Below, in pieces: positions 43,816-54,030 of a stretch of 64,000 nt of DNA (within the stretch, counting starts at the first letter, position 1; every line of letters starts with the position of its first letter). The position numbers and the translations under genes were made by a program. The stretch lies in the NCBI GenBank assembly GCA_033816765.1, contig CM066289.1, positions 3,906,001 through 3,970,000 on the forward strand. Reading direction: 5' to 3'. The notes under the pieces were generated by a model. That model had not been told where the DNA came from. It did not search any database and saw only the letters and a program-made list of their open reading frames with translations. The DNA comes from Nothopassalora personata (taxonomy: Eukaryota; Ascomycota; Dothideomycetes; Mycosphaerellales; Mycosphaerellaceae).

Positions 43816-43825
43816 TCGAATAGAT
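43816..43825 (+). promoter_or_regulatory. Element A primer binding site, complementary to its own LTR
   Basis: TCGAATAGAT begins 2 nt after the LTR and is the exact reverse complement of ATCTATTCGA at 43762-43771. No tRNA 3'-end (TGG-type) match is evident. This is the layout of Tf1/sushi-type self-priming elements, in which the RNA 5' end folds back as primer. Confidence 0.6.
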
Positions 43826-43963
43826 CATCACCAACGTGTAGAGAGACACGAGAAGCTGCATTCGGGAGATTGCAGAGAAACCGCGACAGCACAAGGTGCT
43901 GAGATCAGGTGTTGGACTCGACTGAGTCGCACCTTGAAGTAGGTCATAGCTAACACAGCAGCA

Positions 43964-46036
43964 ATGGCAAGACCCACCGGCACCGGCGCGCCAGGCGCAG
44001 GCGCAGAGAACACTGACCGACGCGTCCATCGCGCGTCCCTTAGTAGATCATCCTTCTTCACCCTCCCACCTGATCCGCCGGATCCCAACAGCGCGAACCC
44101 AGCCCAGGCGACTCAGACCCAAGGACGAGAAGAGGATATTGTGAACAAGCTCCTCGACGAGAACAACCAGTACCGCAAGCAGCATAAGAAAGTGTTCGAC
44201 CAACTCCAAGAGATTGAAGAGGAGGAAGCCGAAACAGAACTGAACTTGGCTGATCTGTGCGGGCACGAGTTCATCGAGGATGAGACAGAAGACGAAGGAG
44301 CGGGCACGAGTGCAAGCGCACCTGAGAGGAGGGTTACTATCGACAACTTCCAGGAAGCTTTTGACTCACTGAATGGGCTGAACGCCGATAAGTTCAAGAA
44401 GACGGTCAACGACCACCCTCAAGCGATCCACAAGATCCTGTGCGACATCGAGTCAGACCATCGCCGCACACACAAACTAAATGCGACACTCGAGATGGCC
44501 AACCGCATCAACCTCCGTAAGGCGCAAGATGCAAAGGACCAGATGGACCGACTCGAGGATGCGATTGGTGAGGAACAAGCGGAGAACACCACTCTCAAGG
44601 AGGAAATCACCAAGTTGAAGGAGGAGATCGCAAAGCACGATAACACCATCAACGTCGACCCCGATGAACTTATCCAAGCCAAGGCTGATACGGCCAAGGC
44701 CACGGAAGCTAAGAAGCTGTACCGCACCCAGTGCAAGGCAGCTGAGGCCAAGCTTGTAGCTGCCGAGGAACGCATTGCTGAGCTCGAGAAGCAAAAGAAG
44801 GAACGAGGGCGGTCCAAGGAGAAACAGGACCCACCTCCGCAGAGAACGGAGTCCGAAGAGTCGCTGGAGCGTCGCCAGAATGGCGGCAAGCCAAACAAGC
44901 CTCAGAAGTCCGGCAAGCCCACGAAGAACAACGGAGATCCTGATTCGTCTGACTCTTCGGACGACGAGGATGGTGACAAGGACAAGAACCGCAAGAACAG
45001 TCGCAAGAGCGGTAGTCGCGAGAGGGCTAGTAAGAAGACGGACTCAGATGGCAACCCCATCTCGGCATACACCACATATGATGCCAACATGACTACCGGC
45101 ATCAAGTCTTCTACCGAACCGAAGGCCCCTACCAAGTTCGACCCGAAGAGCGACGACATCAAGTTTCAAGAATGGCAGCGTGCTGCTGAAGCTAAGCTGC
45201 AAGCATCCAAGTACCGTACAGTAAAGGACTCCCTTCAAAACGTCCAGAGCTGGCTGAAGAACGGCGCTTGGACATATGTCGACTCAAAGATTCCTAGTCT
45301 CACCAAGTCCACGGATGGCACAACTACCCAGTATGCCTCCGTTGATGAGATGATGGAGGATCTGGCTAAGCGCTACGGCACCCGCAACGCCCACGCCAAC
45401 GCCATGACCAAGCTCAACACTCTTCAGCAAGGCGACAAGGAGAAGTTCAGCGACTTCTACCCATCCTTCCGCGAGAACGCCGACATCGTCAATCTGGACA
45501 ACGGCGCCGAGGAGAAGAAGCTCGAGAAGGACTTCTTACTCCGCAAGCTGAATGCGCGCTACGACAACCGCATTATGAACGAGGATACGGCCAAGATGAC
45601 TCTCGAACAAGTTGTCTCAGCACTGTACGATTACGAGGACAAGTTTGAAGCCTACGACCTTAAGCACGGCAAGACCAGCAACAAGACCCAAGGTGACAAG
45701 AAGAACACCAAGGGTGGCGATGACAAGAAGGATAGCACTTCGAGCGGTGGAGGCAACACGAACACCACTACCAACCCGAATGCTAAGACCAAGTGGGCTG
45801 ACCGTCCTCAGCAGTATCAGCACATCCAGCCTCTGGATGCGACTCGAGCCCAAGAATGCATCGACCAGAATCGGTGTCTGAAGTGCGAAGAAGAGGGACA
45901 CCGCCGCGTTGACACAGACCAGTGTCCACTGCGCGATGTTGCCCGCCGTCCTTTCGCACCAGGTTACAACCCAAGCAACAACCGTCGCAATGGTGGTGGC
46001 AATGCCAACAACAACGGCGGCGCGGGAAACGCCTAG
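43964..46036 (+). CDS. gag: Element A Gag (690 residues)
   Basis: Structural protein forming the particle that packages element RNA. The order is: Pro/Ala-rich N-terminus, acidic stretch (IEEEEAETELN), long coiled coil (about residues 180-290), Lys/Ser/Asp-rich linker, capsid-like region (KFQEWQRAAEAKLQASKYR; TLQQGDKEKFSDFYPSFREN), and an atypical zinc knuckle CLKCEEEGHRRVDTDQC (about 638-654; C-x2-C-x4-H-x7-C instead of the usual x4). An Asn/Gly-rich tail ends two codons after a slippery heptamer. Gag is intact. Start 43964 is the first ATG after the LTR/PBS with a long frame. Confidence 0.92.
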   Translation: MARPTGTGAPGAGAENTDRRVHRASLSRSSFFTLPPDPPDPNSANPAQATQTQGREEDIVNKLLDENNQYRKQHKKVFDQLQEIEEEEAETELNLADLCGHEFIEDETEDEGAGTSASAPERRVTIDNFQEAFDSLNGLNADKFKKTVNDHPQAIHKILCDIESDHRRTHKLNATLEMANRINLRKAQDAKDQMDRLEDAIGEEQAENTTLKEEITKLKEEIAKHDNTINVDPDELIQAKADTAKATEAKKLYRTQCKAAEAKLVAAEERIAELEKQKKERGRSKEKQDPPPQRTESEESLERRQNGGKPNKPQKSGKPTKNNGDPDSSDSSDDEDGDKDKNRKNSRKSGSRERASKKTDSDGNPISAYTTYDANMTTGIKSSTEPKAPTKFDPKSDDIKFQEWQRAAEAKLQASKYRTVKDSLQNVQSWLKNGAWTYVDSKIPSLTKSTDGTTTQYASVDEMMEDLAKRYGTRNAHANAMTKLNTLQQGDKEKFSDFYPSFRENADIVNLDNGAEEKKLEKDFLLRKLNARYDNRIMNEDTAKMTLEQVVSALYDYEDKFEAYDLKHGKTSNKTQGDKKNTKGGDDKKDSTSSGGGNTNTTTNPNAKTKWADRPQQYQHIQPLDATRAQECIDQNRCLKCEEEGHRRVDTDQCPLRDVARRPFAPGYNPSNNRRNGGGNANNNGGAGNA

Positions 46037-46066
46037 TCCACTCTGTGAGCGCAACACACAGTGGAC
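46024..46066 (+). promoter_or_regulatory. -1 ribosomal frameshift signal: GGGAAAC heptamer plus hairpin
   Basis: In the gag frame the codons read GCG GGA AAC GCC TAG, so G GGA AAC (46024-46030) is a canonical X XXY YYZ slippery site. Five nt downstream a 12-bp stem (46036-46047 with 46055-46066, one C-C mismatch, 7-nt loop) forms from GTCCACTCTGTG and CACACAGTGGAC. Pol is open in exactly the -1 frame. Confidence 0.85.
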
Positions 46067-49000
46067 CGCACGAGTCACGAGTACAAGAGCATGAACATGA
46101 GCAAGGACCTCCTGAGAGAGGCAAGGTTTTGAGCATATCGGCACACTCCCTGCTGGCTGCAAACCACTCTGTAGATGAACACAATCCAGTGATAGCTTCT
46201 CATTTGGTTATGCCATGCACAGTGAATGGAAAGATCCCTGCTCAAACCTTTCATGATGATGGTGCTAACTCTACGTACTTCGACATCGACTTTGCGCGCA
46301 GAAATAACCTTGATATGATACAACTGCCCAACCCCATGGGGCTGATGTTAGCAGACGGCCAACCTGCTAGTGACCTAATCACTCACAGAACAACGGCACA
46401 GATCCAGATCGGCGACCACGTGGAGACAAGGTCTGGTTACTGCGCATCACTGGAATATGATGTAGTCCTCGGCCGACCCTGGCACGACGAGCATCAGCCT
46501 GTGTTCCACTATGCGTCAGGAACCATGACTCTGTTCTCAGCCTATTGCCGCGCCAACTGCTTGAGGAGCACTGAACCCGTATGCGTGCAGTCTATCAACG
46601 ACAAAGGAACCACGCCGGTGTGCATCCTGCAGACCGAAATGCCAGTGCTCGAACCCTCCAGATCCAACTTCGCTAACTACGTACGACCTTACGTAGAGGA
46701 TGAAGATGAACCCGTCCCAGCTGTGGTTCAGGAGACACACAACACGAAGGCAGCCATGCGGCATGCAGTAGACCTTGAAGAAGAACTGGAAGCATCACAC
46801 CACGCCCGTAAGCCATTACCTGCTGATGGTCCTGACACTCTGAAGCGTCCGGCTCGACACACCAAGAAGGCGCCGAAGCCTATGCCAGAAGAACCCGAGA
46901 TCGATATCAAACCCATCACGGCAGAGGCGCTTAGGCGAATGAGTCGCAGGCAAGGCTGTGAAATTCATATGATGTGGATGTTTGATCCGAAAGAAGACCT
47001 TGACAAACAAGTCGCTCGCGATCCCCTCTCAGCTTGTGCGCTGAAGGCATTCGGCATGCGAGCTAAGCCCGTAAGAGGAGGCACGGCTGCGATGTTGGTG
47101 GACTCCAACACTCAGGAGAACATGGACAGATTGGAGAAGTCCCCGGGTGATTACACCCAGCGACAACTCAATGCATCTGCCGTGTCAGCCGACGACTATC
47201 AGCGATTCATGAACGGCAAAGACAAAGACCAAGATCCTACCCCTTTGCTGCCGGTTGAATTCCGAGAAATGGCCAGACTGTTCAGCCGCAAGGAGGCAGA
47301 CAAGGTGCCACCAAGGAGACCAGGTGTGGACCACGAGATCAAACTGAAGAACGGTCAAACCCCTCCGTTTCGAAGACCATACTCCTTCTCCGCTCGGGAA
47401 AACGAGGTCATTAAAAAATGGGTCGATGACCAGCTCGAAAAAGGCTTCATCCAGCGCAGTGTGTCACCAGCAGCAGCACCTGTTCTGATAGTAAAGAAAC
47501 CAGGCGGAGGACTCCGCGTTTGTGTCGACTATCGTGCACTGAACGCGCTGACCACAAAGAGCAGGTACCCAATCCCTCTCTTTCAGGAAACGCTAGACCG
47601 CATTGCAGGCGCGCAATGGTTCACTAAGCTGGATGTCATTGCAGCATTCAACCGTATCCGCATTGCAGCAGGGGATGAATGGAAAACGGCATTCACTACT
47701 AGGTATGGGCAGTTCGAATGCGTGGTTATGCCCTTTGGATTATGCAATGCGCCAGGAACATTCCAATCCTTCATTAACGACACTCTGAGGGAGTTCTTGG
47801 ATGACTTCGTATCATGCTACCTGGATGATGCACTTGTATTCAGCAAAACCAGGGAAGAGCACGTCCAACATGTGCTAAAGGTTCTAAGAAAGCTCGACGC
47901 TGCTGGACTGCAGCTCGACATCGACAAGTGCGAGTTCTTCAGACATGAGACCACATATCTTGGCGTGATTATTACGAACGAAGGCATCAAAATGGATCCA
48001 GCCAAGATCGAATGCGTGAAGAACTGGCCTACTCCCGCCAACGTTACCGATATTTTGTCGTTCACGGGGTTTGCCAACTTCTATCGGCGGTTCATCAAAG
48101 ACTTTAGCAAGATCTGTTTGCCCATGACCAAACTCACGCGCAAGAACGTACCATGGGAATGGTCAGAGTCGTGCCAACGAGCATTCGACGCGCTGAAACA
48201 GGCATTCATCGACGCCCCTACACTGAAGCACTTCTATCCAGGAAGAGAAACGATTCTCGAAACAGATGCCTCGGATTACGTGACCGCAGCAGTCCTTTCT
48301 CAACGAGATGAGAATGGCGTACTTCATCCGATCGCATACATGTCCAAGAAGATGGATCCGCAACAGTGCAATTACGACATCTATGACAAGGAGCTTTTGG
48401 CGATCGTACAAGCTTTCGAAGAATGGCGCCCGGAGCTAACCGTCAACGAGTACGGCACTGACGACTACGAGAATCTGCCAGACCCCGACTCTGCAGAGGA
48501 CAAGCCTACTCTCGTGTATTCTGATCACAAGAACCTTGAATGGTTCATGAGTACGAAACAGCTTAACCGAAGGCAAGCTAGGTGGGCCGAGTTCCTGTCC
48601 CAATTCTTCTTCAAGATAGTGTACCGACCAGGCGTACAAGGCACGAAGCCGGACAGTCTCACACGGCGCTCACAGGACCTTCCTGTGCCTGGCGATCTTA
48701 CTGATCCGCGCAATCAGCAACAACATCAGATATTGCTTGGGCCAGACCGGGTTCTGAATCTGTCCTCCACGAGAGTCCTTAGCGCCTCCGCCAACGACGT
48801 CGTGACTCCGCTCACCACCGCCATCCGAGAATTGTATGCGCAGCCAGAAGCAGAGGAGGCCGTCCAACAACTGGAACGCGATGAGCCATGCACGCTGCTA
48901 CGAAAACATCGTATCGACGACCGTCATGCAGTGCCAGTTGGGGGAATGATATACATCAAGAACATCTATGGCGGATACAGCCTGTTCGTTCCACCAGAGT

Positions 49001-51036
49001 CAGAAGATGCCCTTGATGAAGGAGAAGTGCCGGTGCGCACTCGCATCGTGCAAGCTTTCCATGACCATGCCGCAGCGGGCCACATGGGAGATGAAAAGAC
49101 TTACGAACTCGTTGCTCGCAATTATACTTGGCCAGGCATGGCTCGTTTTGTCAAGAAATACGTCCGAGCTTGTCGCACTTGCCACACGAACAAGAGCACC
49201 AACATCCAGTACCCTGGACTGTTGAAGCCGTTGCCTGTACCATTCGGCGCATGGGAAGACATTGCTGTCGACTTCGTCGTCAAACTGCCGGAGGGGAAGA
49301 GTGCGGTGGATGGACGAACATACGAGAACATCATGACGGTCACATGCCGCCTTACCAAGGAAAGACACATCATTCCTGTCCTCTCGATGACCGCCGAACA
49401 TTGTGCCTTGGTGTTCTTGAAGTACGTGTTCAGCAGACATGGGCTTCCCAAGTCCATCGTCTCAGATCGCGGCACGCAATGGGTATCGGCCTTTTGGCGA
49501 AGGATCTGTGCCCTCCTAGGCATCAACCAGAAGCTCTCATCTTCATATCACCCGGAGACGGACGGCCAGTCGGAGAACACGAACAAGGTGATGGAACAGT
49601 ACCTCCGCATGTTCGTCAATTACGCTCAGGATGACTGGCCGGATTGGGCCCCGTTGGCCGAGTTTACTGCTAACAACGCCGTATCAGCTACAACAGGGGT
49701 ATCACCGTTCTACGCCAACACAGGACGTAACCCACGCTTTTCCGAGCTCCACCTCGAGCTCCCAATGCCACTTATGCCACACAGGCAACGACTCGACGCG
49801 GAGTCAGCAGACAGGTTCGCAAGAAAGATGCATGACATGCAGGAGTTCCTACGACAGCAAATGGCCCTCGCCCAAGCCGTCCAAGCCGAATACGCAAACC
49901 AAAACCGTACACCAGCACCACGATACGTCGAAGGTAACGAGGTATGGGTGAGCACCGAGAACTGGGAGATGGAGAGACCGTCTAGGAAGTTGGACGTGAA
50001 GTGGTCAGGTCCGCACGTGATCACGGAGGTGCTGCCGGGGAACACCTATAAAGTGGAGCTGCCGCCCACTATGAATATTGACAACCGCTTCCACTCACAC
50101 CTTCTAGCACCGGTTCATCCTCCAGTCGAAGGGCAAGTACAACCTGCGCCTCCACCGATACGAATCGTGGACGACGAACAACACGAAACCAACCCAGCCG
50201 AGCCCGACTTTTGGGAAGTGGAGGAGGTGTTGGATTGCAAGAAGAGATGGCCGAGAGGAAGAACACCTAGAGGTGGTGTGAAAGAGCCATATTATGAGTA
50301 CTTGGTGAAGTACGTTGGATACCTAGAACCATCCTATGAAGCTGCGGGCCAGGTCATTGAGACAGCCGCCGCCTCTGTCGCCGACTTTCACCATAACCAT
50401 CCTCGAGCAACCAGACCACCTGGTTTTCAACCTCCTGCAGACTGGGTTGCCAATGAGGATGCCACGGGCATGCGACTGGCGCGTGACTCAGCACTCAATG
50501 CAGCAGCGATGGCTCTGATGCCGGTGGGACCTGGACTCAGGACTTGTGAGAAAGAGAGCGATACGCGTCGCGATGACGATCTTTCTCGACAAACAGACCA
50601 AGTAACAGGAGTGGATCTGCTGATTGGCGCGAGTCATGACGACAGTGAAGCTGATGCGCATCAGATCGCAGTGTGTAGCCGCCTAGATGGCGCGAGTCAC
50701 TACGGCACAGGGTACCTGTGTGAAGAGCTGGGTACACACACCGAGAAAGACACCGTCCGGACAGTAGCTGAGGCTGCTGCGCCGTGTCGCCGCGAAAGTC
50801 TGCCTGCGTTACGTAGCGTCATAGATGGTTACGCGGAGGACGAGGAAGTCGACACTGTGACGGATGATGAGTTGATAGACGACGAGAAGTTCGCGAAGGC
50901 AATGATGGATACGATGGATAGGAGAGGACAGAGTGCTCCGGAGCGCACTCTCAGAGGGGGGGGTAGTGTCACCGTACCGGCGCCCATTCACCTCGATCCG
51001 CGCGCACGTGCGTGGGCACCACAAGCGCGCCGCTGA
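46030..51036 (+). CDS. pol: Element A Pol (protease, RT, RNase H, integrase, chromodomain)
   Basis: Made as a Gag-Pol fusion by -1 frameshifting; 1668 residues from the shift. The protease has FHDDGANSTYF (DDG in place of the usual DSG/DTG) and VVLGRPWH. The RT has VCVDYRALN, FTKLDVIAAFNRIRI, MPFGLCNAPGTFQ and the catalytic YLDD (47818-47829). RNase H has ETDASDY, DKELLAIV, YSDHKNLEWF and NRRQARWAEFL. Integrase has an H-H-C-C zinc finger (AAAGHMG ... CRTCH) and a D,D-35-E core (AVDFVV; VSDRGTQW; YHPETDGQSENTNK). The chromodomain-like end is around 50200-50400 (FWEVEEVLDCKKRW; YYEYLVKYVGYLEPSYE), then ~200 extra residues of unknown role. The stop lies 70 bp inside the 3' LTR. Confidence 0.93.
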   Translation, partial: RLVHSVSATHSGPHESRVQEHEHEQGPPERGKVLSISAHSLLAANHSVDEHNPVIASHLVMPCTVNGKIPAQTFHDDGANSTYFDIDFARRNNLDMIQLPNPMGLMLADGQPASDLITHRTTAQIQIGDHVETRSGYCASLEYDVVLGRPWHDEHQPVFHYASGTMTLFSAYCRANCLRSTEPVCVQSINDKGTTPVCILQTEMPVLEPSRSNFANYVRPYVEDEDEPVPAVVQETHNTKAAMRHAVDLEEELEASHHARKPLPADGPDTLKRPARHTKKAPKPMPEEPEIDIKPITAEALRRMSRRQGCEIHMMWMFDPKEDLDKQVARDPLSACALKAFGMRAKPVRGGTAAMLVDSNTQENMDRLEKSPGDYTQRQLNASAVSADDYQRFMNGKDKDQDPTPLLPVEFREMARLFSRKEADKVPPRRPGVDHEIKLKNGQTPPFRRPYSFSARENEVIKKWVDDQLEKGFIQRSVSPAAAPVLIVKKPGGGLRVCVDYRALNALTTKSRYPIPLFQETLDRIAGAQWFTKLDVIAAFNRIRIAAGDEWKTAFTTRYGQFECVVMPFGLCNAPGTFQSFINDTLREFLDDFVSCYLDDALVFSKTREEHVQHVLKVLRKLDAAGLQLDIDKCEFFRHETTYLGVIITNEGIKMDPAKIECVKNWPTPANVTDILSFTGFANFYRRFIKDFSKICLPMTKLTRKNVPWEWSESCQRAFDALKQAFIDAPTLKHFYPGRETILETDASDYVTAAVLSQRDENGVLHPIAYMSKKMDPQQCNYDIYDKELLAIVQAFEEWRPELTVNEYGTDDYENLPDPDSAEDKPTLVYSDHKNLEWFMSTKQLNRRQARWAEFLSQFFFKIVYRPGVQGTKPDSLTRRSQDLPVPGDLTDPRNQQQHQILLGPDRVLNLSSTRVLSASANDVVTPLTTAIRELYAQPEAEEAVQQLERDEPCTLLRKHRIDDRHAVPVGGMIYIKNIYGGYSLFVPPESEDALDEGEVPVRTRIVQAFHDHAAAGHMGDEKTYELVARNYTWPGMARFVKKYVRACRTCHTNKSTNIQYPGLLKPLPVPFGAWEDIAVDFVVKLPEGKSAVDGRTYENIMTVTCRLTKERHIIPVLSMTAEHCALVFLKYVFSRHGLPKSIVSDRGTQWVSAFWRRICALLGINQKLSSSYHPETDGQSENTNKVMEQYLRMFVNYAQDDWPDWAPLAEFTANNAVSATTGVSPFYANTGRNPRFSELHLELPMPLMPHRQRLDAESADRFARKMHDMQEFLRQQMALAQAVQAEYANQNRTPAPRYVEGNEVWVSTENWEMERPSRKLDVKWSGPHVITEVLPGNTYKVELPPTMNIDNRFHSHLLAPVHPPVEGQVQPAPPPIRIVDDEQHETNPAEPDFWEVEEVLDCKKRWPRGRTPRGGVKEPYYEYLVKYVGYLEPSYEAAGQVIETAAASVADFHHNHPRATRPPGFQPPADWVANEDATGMRLARDSALNAAAMALMPVGPGLRTCEKESDTRRDDDLSRQTDQVTGVDLLIGASHDDSEADAHQIAVCSRLDGASHYGTGYLCEELGTHTEKDTVRTVAEAAAPCRRESLPALRSVIDGYAEDEEVDTVTDDELIDDEKFAKAMMDTMDRRGQSAPERTLRGGGSVTVPAPIHLDPRARAWAPQARR
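50953..50963 (+). promoter_or_regulatory. Element A polypurine tract
   Basis: AGAGGGGGGGG followed by TAG and the 3' LTR; primes plus-strand DNA synthesis. Element C has the same AGAGGGGGGG-TAG before its LTR. Confidence 0.85.
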
Positions 51037-51159
51037 CTAAGCCGCTGACTAATCGGCTTGGCGCTCCCTTAAGTATCTCGCGCTCTCCGCGCCTCTCTTA
51101 GATAGCTATCTATTCGACTTGTACCTTATCCGACCACGTGCTTGCACCTGCTTGTGACA
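50967..51159 (+). repeat. Element A 3' LTR
   Basis: 193 bp, identical by eye to the 5' LTR; followed by TTAAG. The pol frame ends inside it at 51036. Confidence 0.93.
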
Positions 51160-54030
51160 TTAAGAGTATCCGTTATTACGATTGCTCTTTCGGCTTATAG
51201 GTAGGATCTAGGTATTCCGAATAGGTTAGGATCTTTACTAAAGTTCGTATAGAATAGTATCGTTATAGTTGTCTCTAATTTGTAGTTCTTTAGTGCGATC
51301 TACGCTATTAGTAGTAATAAAACCTAGTTGTCTTATACGTAGTTAATATAGTGTCGTAGGTATTGTTCTAGCGTCTAATTTATCCTCCTGGTCTATCCGT
51401 CTATTTCTAGATAATATACTATTAATAGCTTATGTTTAATTCCGATAGTTCCTATAAGCGTCTTCTAGTAGTTTAATATAAATAGCTTATCTCTATCCGT
51501 TATAAACGCTTAAGGGAATCCGTAGTATCGGATAAGTCTATCTAGTACGAGGTATCCGAGCTACTCTATATTGTATGTTTCTAATATAGGAATAAAGTAT
51601 ACGTATTTTATAAGTCTATTAACTATAACTAGTACTATATCGTATAGTTGTTTCGTAACTTAGTCTCTTAACGGTAGGAGTTTAGTAATAAAGTCTATTA
51701 TAACTTCGTCCTATAGTTTCGTCGGTAGTGTCCTAAACTATAGGTAACCGTATTTCGCGTGTTTTATAGCCTTGTTTCGTTAGTAGTATACGTATTGTTT
51801 AATATAACGTAGCACCTTTTATCTTATATATAGAAATAAGAAGCTACGTTATACTAGGTCTATTGTCTTTAAAGTTCTAGGGTGTCCGTAAGTTAGTCCG
51901 TCGTAGTATTGTCGTATATACTCTTCTTCTCGATCCTTTAGTACTTAGTATTTTCCTTACGATATAGGGAATTGTTCGTCCTTATTGCCTAATATCCGTA
52001 CGATATTATTAAATTCTCTAGTATTAGTACTAAGACTTCCGTCGGGGTTCGTCTTTAGTATCTTATATTATACTAGTTCTTTTCCTTCTATATAGTCGCT
52101 TCTTTAGCTTAGCGTATTAGCGCGGCCGTTCTCTTTTCCTAGAGTATATTTAATCTCGAACTTATACTACTATAGTAGCTCCGACTAGCGGGCTTACCTT
52201 CGGGTAAGTTCTTTCGTCGTCGTAAAGTACGTAAGATTCTTATAGTTAGAGAGAATTGTTAACTTCGGTAGGCCCTCGATATATACTCTCTAATACTATA
52301 TAGTAGTAAGAATAGCTAGAAGCTCTTTATTATAGATGTCGTAGTTCTGTTCCGCTATAGTCATTTTCCGGGAGTAATAGGCTACTAGGTATCTCTACCT
52401 ATCGTATATCTATATTAGATACGCGCCTATTACTATATTAGACGTATCGGTCTCGATATAGACTTCCTTACTACTATCGAATAGTCGAAGCGTAGGGGCT
52501 AAAGCGCATTGTTCCTTAAGTTTCTTAAATGCTTTAATCTGTTCCTTTCCCTATTTCTAGGTAACGTCTTTTCTCGTAAGCATCGTTATTAGTACTACTA
52601 TCTTTAAATAGTCCTTAATGAATTTCCGGTTATAATTTACTCGTCTAAGGAATAATTATACGTCCTTAACTGTTTTCGGTTCTAGCTATTCTCTAATTAA
52701 CTATGTCTTCGTAGGGTCGATTATTATCCCTATTATACTAATAATAAAGCCTAAGAATTTAACTTCTTTCTTATAAAATTTGTATTTCTCAGGTGCCGTC
52801 TTAAATCCTAATTACGTAAGTCGTTCGAAGACGTCCTAGACTTGTTTTACGTGTTCCTATAGGGATCCTTTCGTATAGACTAGTATGTCGTCTATATAGG
52901 CGATAACGTATACGTCGAGTAGGTCTCTAAGTGTTTTATTAATAAGGTCCTAGTAGGATACCGGTACGTTAGTTAATCCTATTAGTATAACTAAGAATTC
53001 GTAGAGTCCGTATCTTATCCTAAAAGCGGTTTTCTATTCTTCTCCTTCTACTATTCGTATAGCGTAGAAGGCATCTCGTAGGTTAATCTTAGTATACTAG
53101 TCCGATCCGGTTAATCTATCTTATGCTTCTTCGATGTTAGGTAGCTAGCGGGTATCGGTTCTTAATCGTAATCTCGTTTAACTTCCTATAGTCTTATACG
53201 AGTCGTACCTTCCCGTTTACTTTTAGAACGAACATGTATAGAGTTCCTATACTTAAGGTAGATCTTCTTATCTATCCTTTAGCTAGCTTCTCCTTTAGCT
53301 ATTCCCGTAGGGTCCGTAGCTCTTTCTTAGACATTTCATATAGGGGTCCCTATAGAGGCTCTTTCCCTAGCTAAATGTTAATCTTATAATCCTATAGGCG
53401 GTACTTAGGTAAGGCGGTTTTACCTCTTTCCTCTTTAAAGAGTCGCGACTACTTACGATACTCCTTAGGAATACTTAACTCTAAGATGTTAGTATTCTTT
53501 GATAGTACGTTACTTCTATTACTTCTAGTAACTTCGTAACCCGGCGGCCCTACGCTAGTGTCTATCCCGGTCGAAGGTAGTTCTTAATTCCTTCTATTTG
53601 GCGTAAGCTCGAATACGTTAAGCTATTTCCTTACCTTATCTACTATCGTCCGCTATCGATATATAGGCTAAATGTCGATAATGCAATTACATTCCCTAAA
53701 TATAAGTACTCCTCTTCTCTAGTCGATTACTAGATTATGCTTTCTTAACTAAGGTATACCTAATACTATGTTATAACTAGCTATATTAGTGATATCTAAG
53801 GTAATATTCTCGTAGTACTATTAGATAGCTAGTAGTAATAGTATCGTCTCCTATTCTACGCTAGGTAACGATAATCCGTCTACCGCGATTAACTCGTAAC
53901 TATATTTCTTCTTTAGGGTAGCTAACCCGTTTCTTCTTACAAAAGACTCGGAGATAAAATTCCCCGCTACTCCTAAGTCGATTATAATACTAGTCTTATG
54001 TCCGTTAACGATTACTTATGTCTAGAAAAC
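51160..54030 (-). pseudogene. Element F pol (protease, RT, RNase H, integrase), RIPped
   Basis: The minus strand, read through TAG/TAA, gives protease text (GHKTSIIIDLG, VLGIP; about 53700-54010), RT (YRLMPFGLTNVPVSYQDLIN, YVIAYIDDILVYT with YIDD intact; about 52800-53050), then TDTSNIVIGAYL, MTIAEQNYDIYNKELLAI, ELTRR.ARWSELL, GKENGRANTLS (RNase H end near 52110), with integrase further left. Interrupted by element A at 51160. Dead copy. Confidence 0.8.

Larger units (their letters stand above)
43621..51159 (+). mobile_element. Element A: complete, un-RIPped Ty3/Gypsy chromovirus-like LTR retrotransposon
   Basis: 7539 bp bounded by identical 193-bp LTRs (TGTCACCG...TTGTGACA) and a 5-bp target duplication TTAAG (43616-43620 and 51160-51164). 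It contains a PBS, gag, a -1 frameshift signal, pol with protease, RT, RNase H, integrase and a chromodomain-like end, and a polypurine tract. No stops or frameshifts other than the programmed one. Normal CA/TG content contrasts with the RIPped host element F. Identical LTRs indicate a very young insertion, probably still mobile. Confidence 0.95.
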
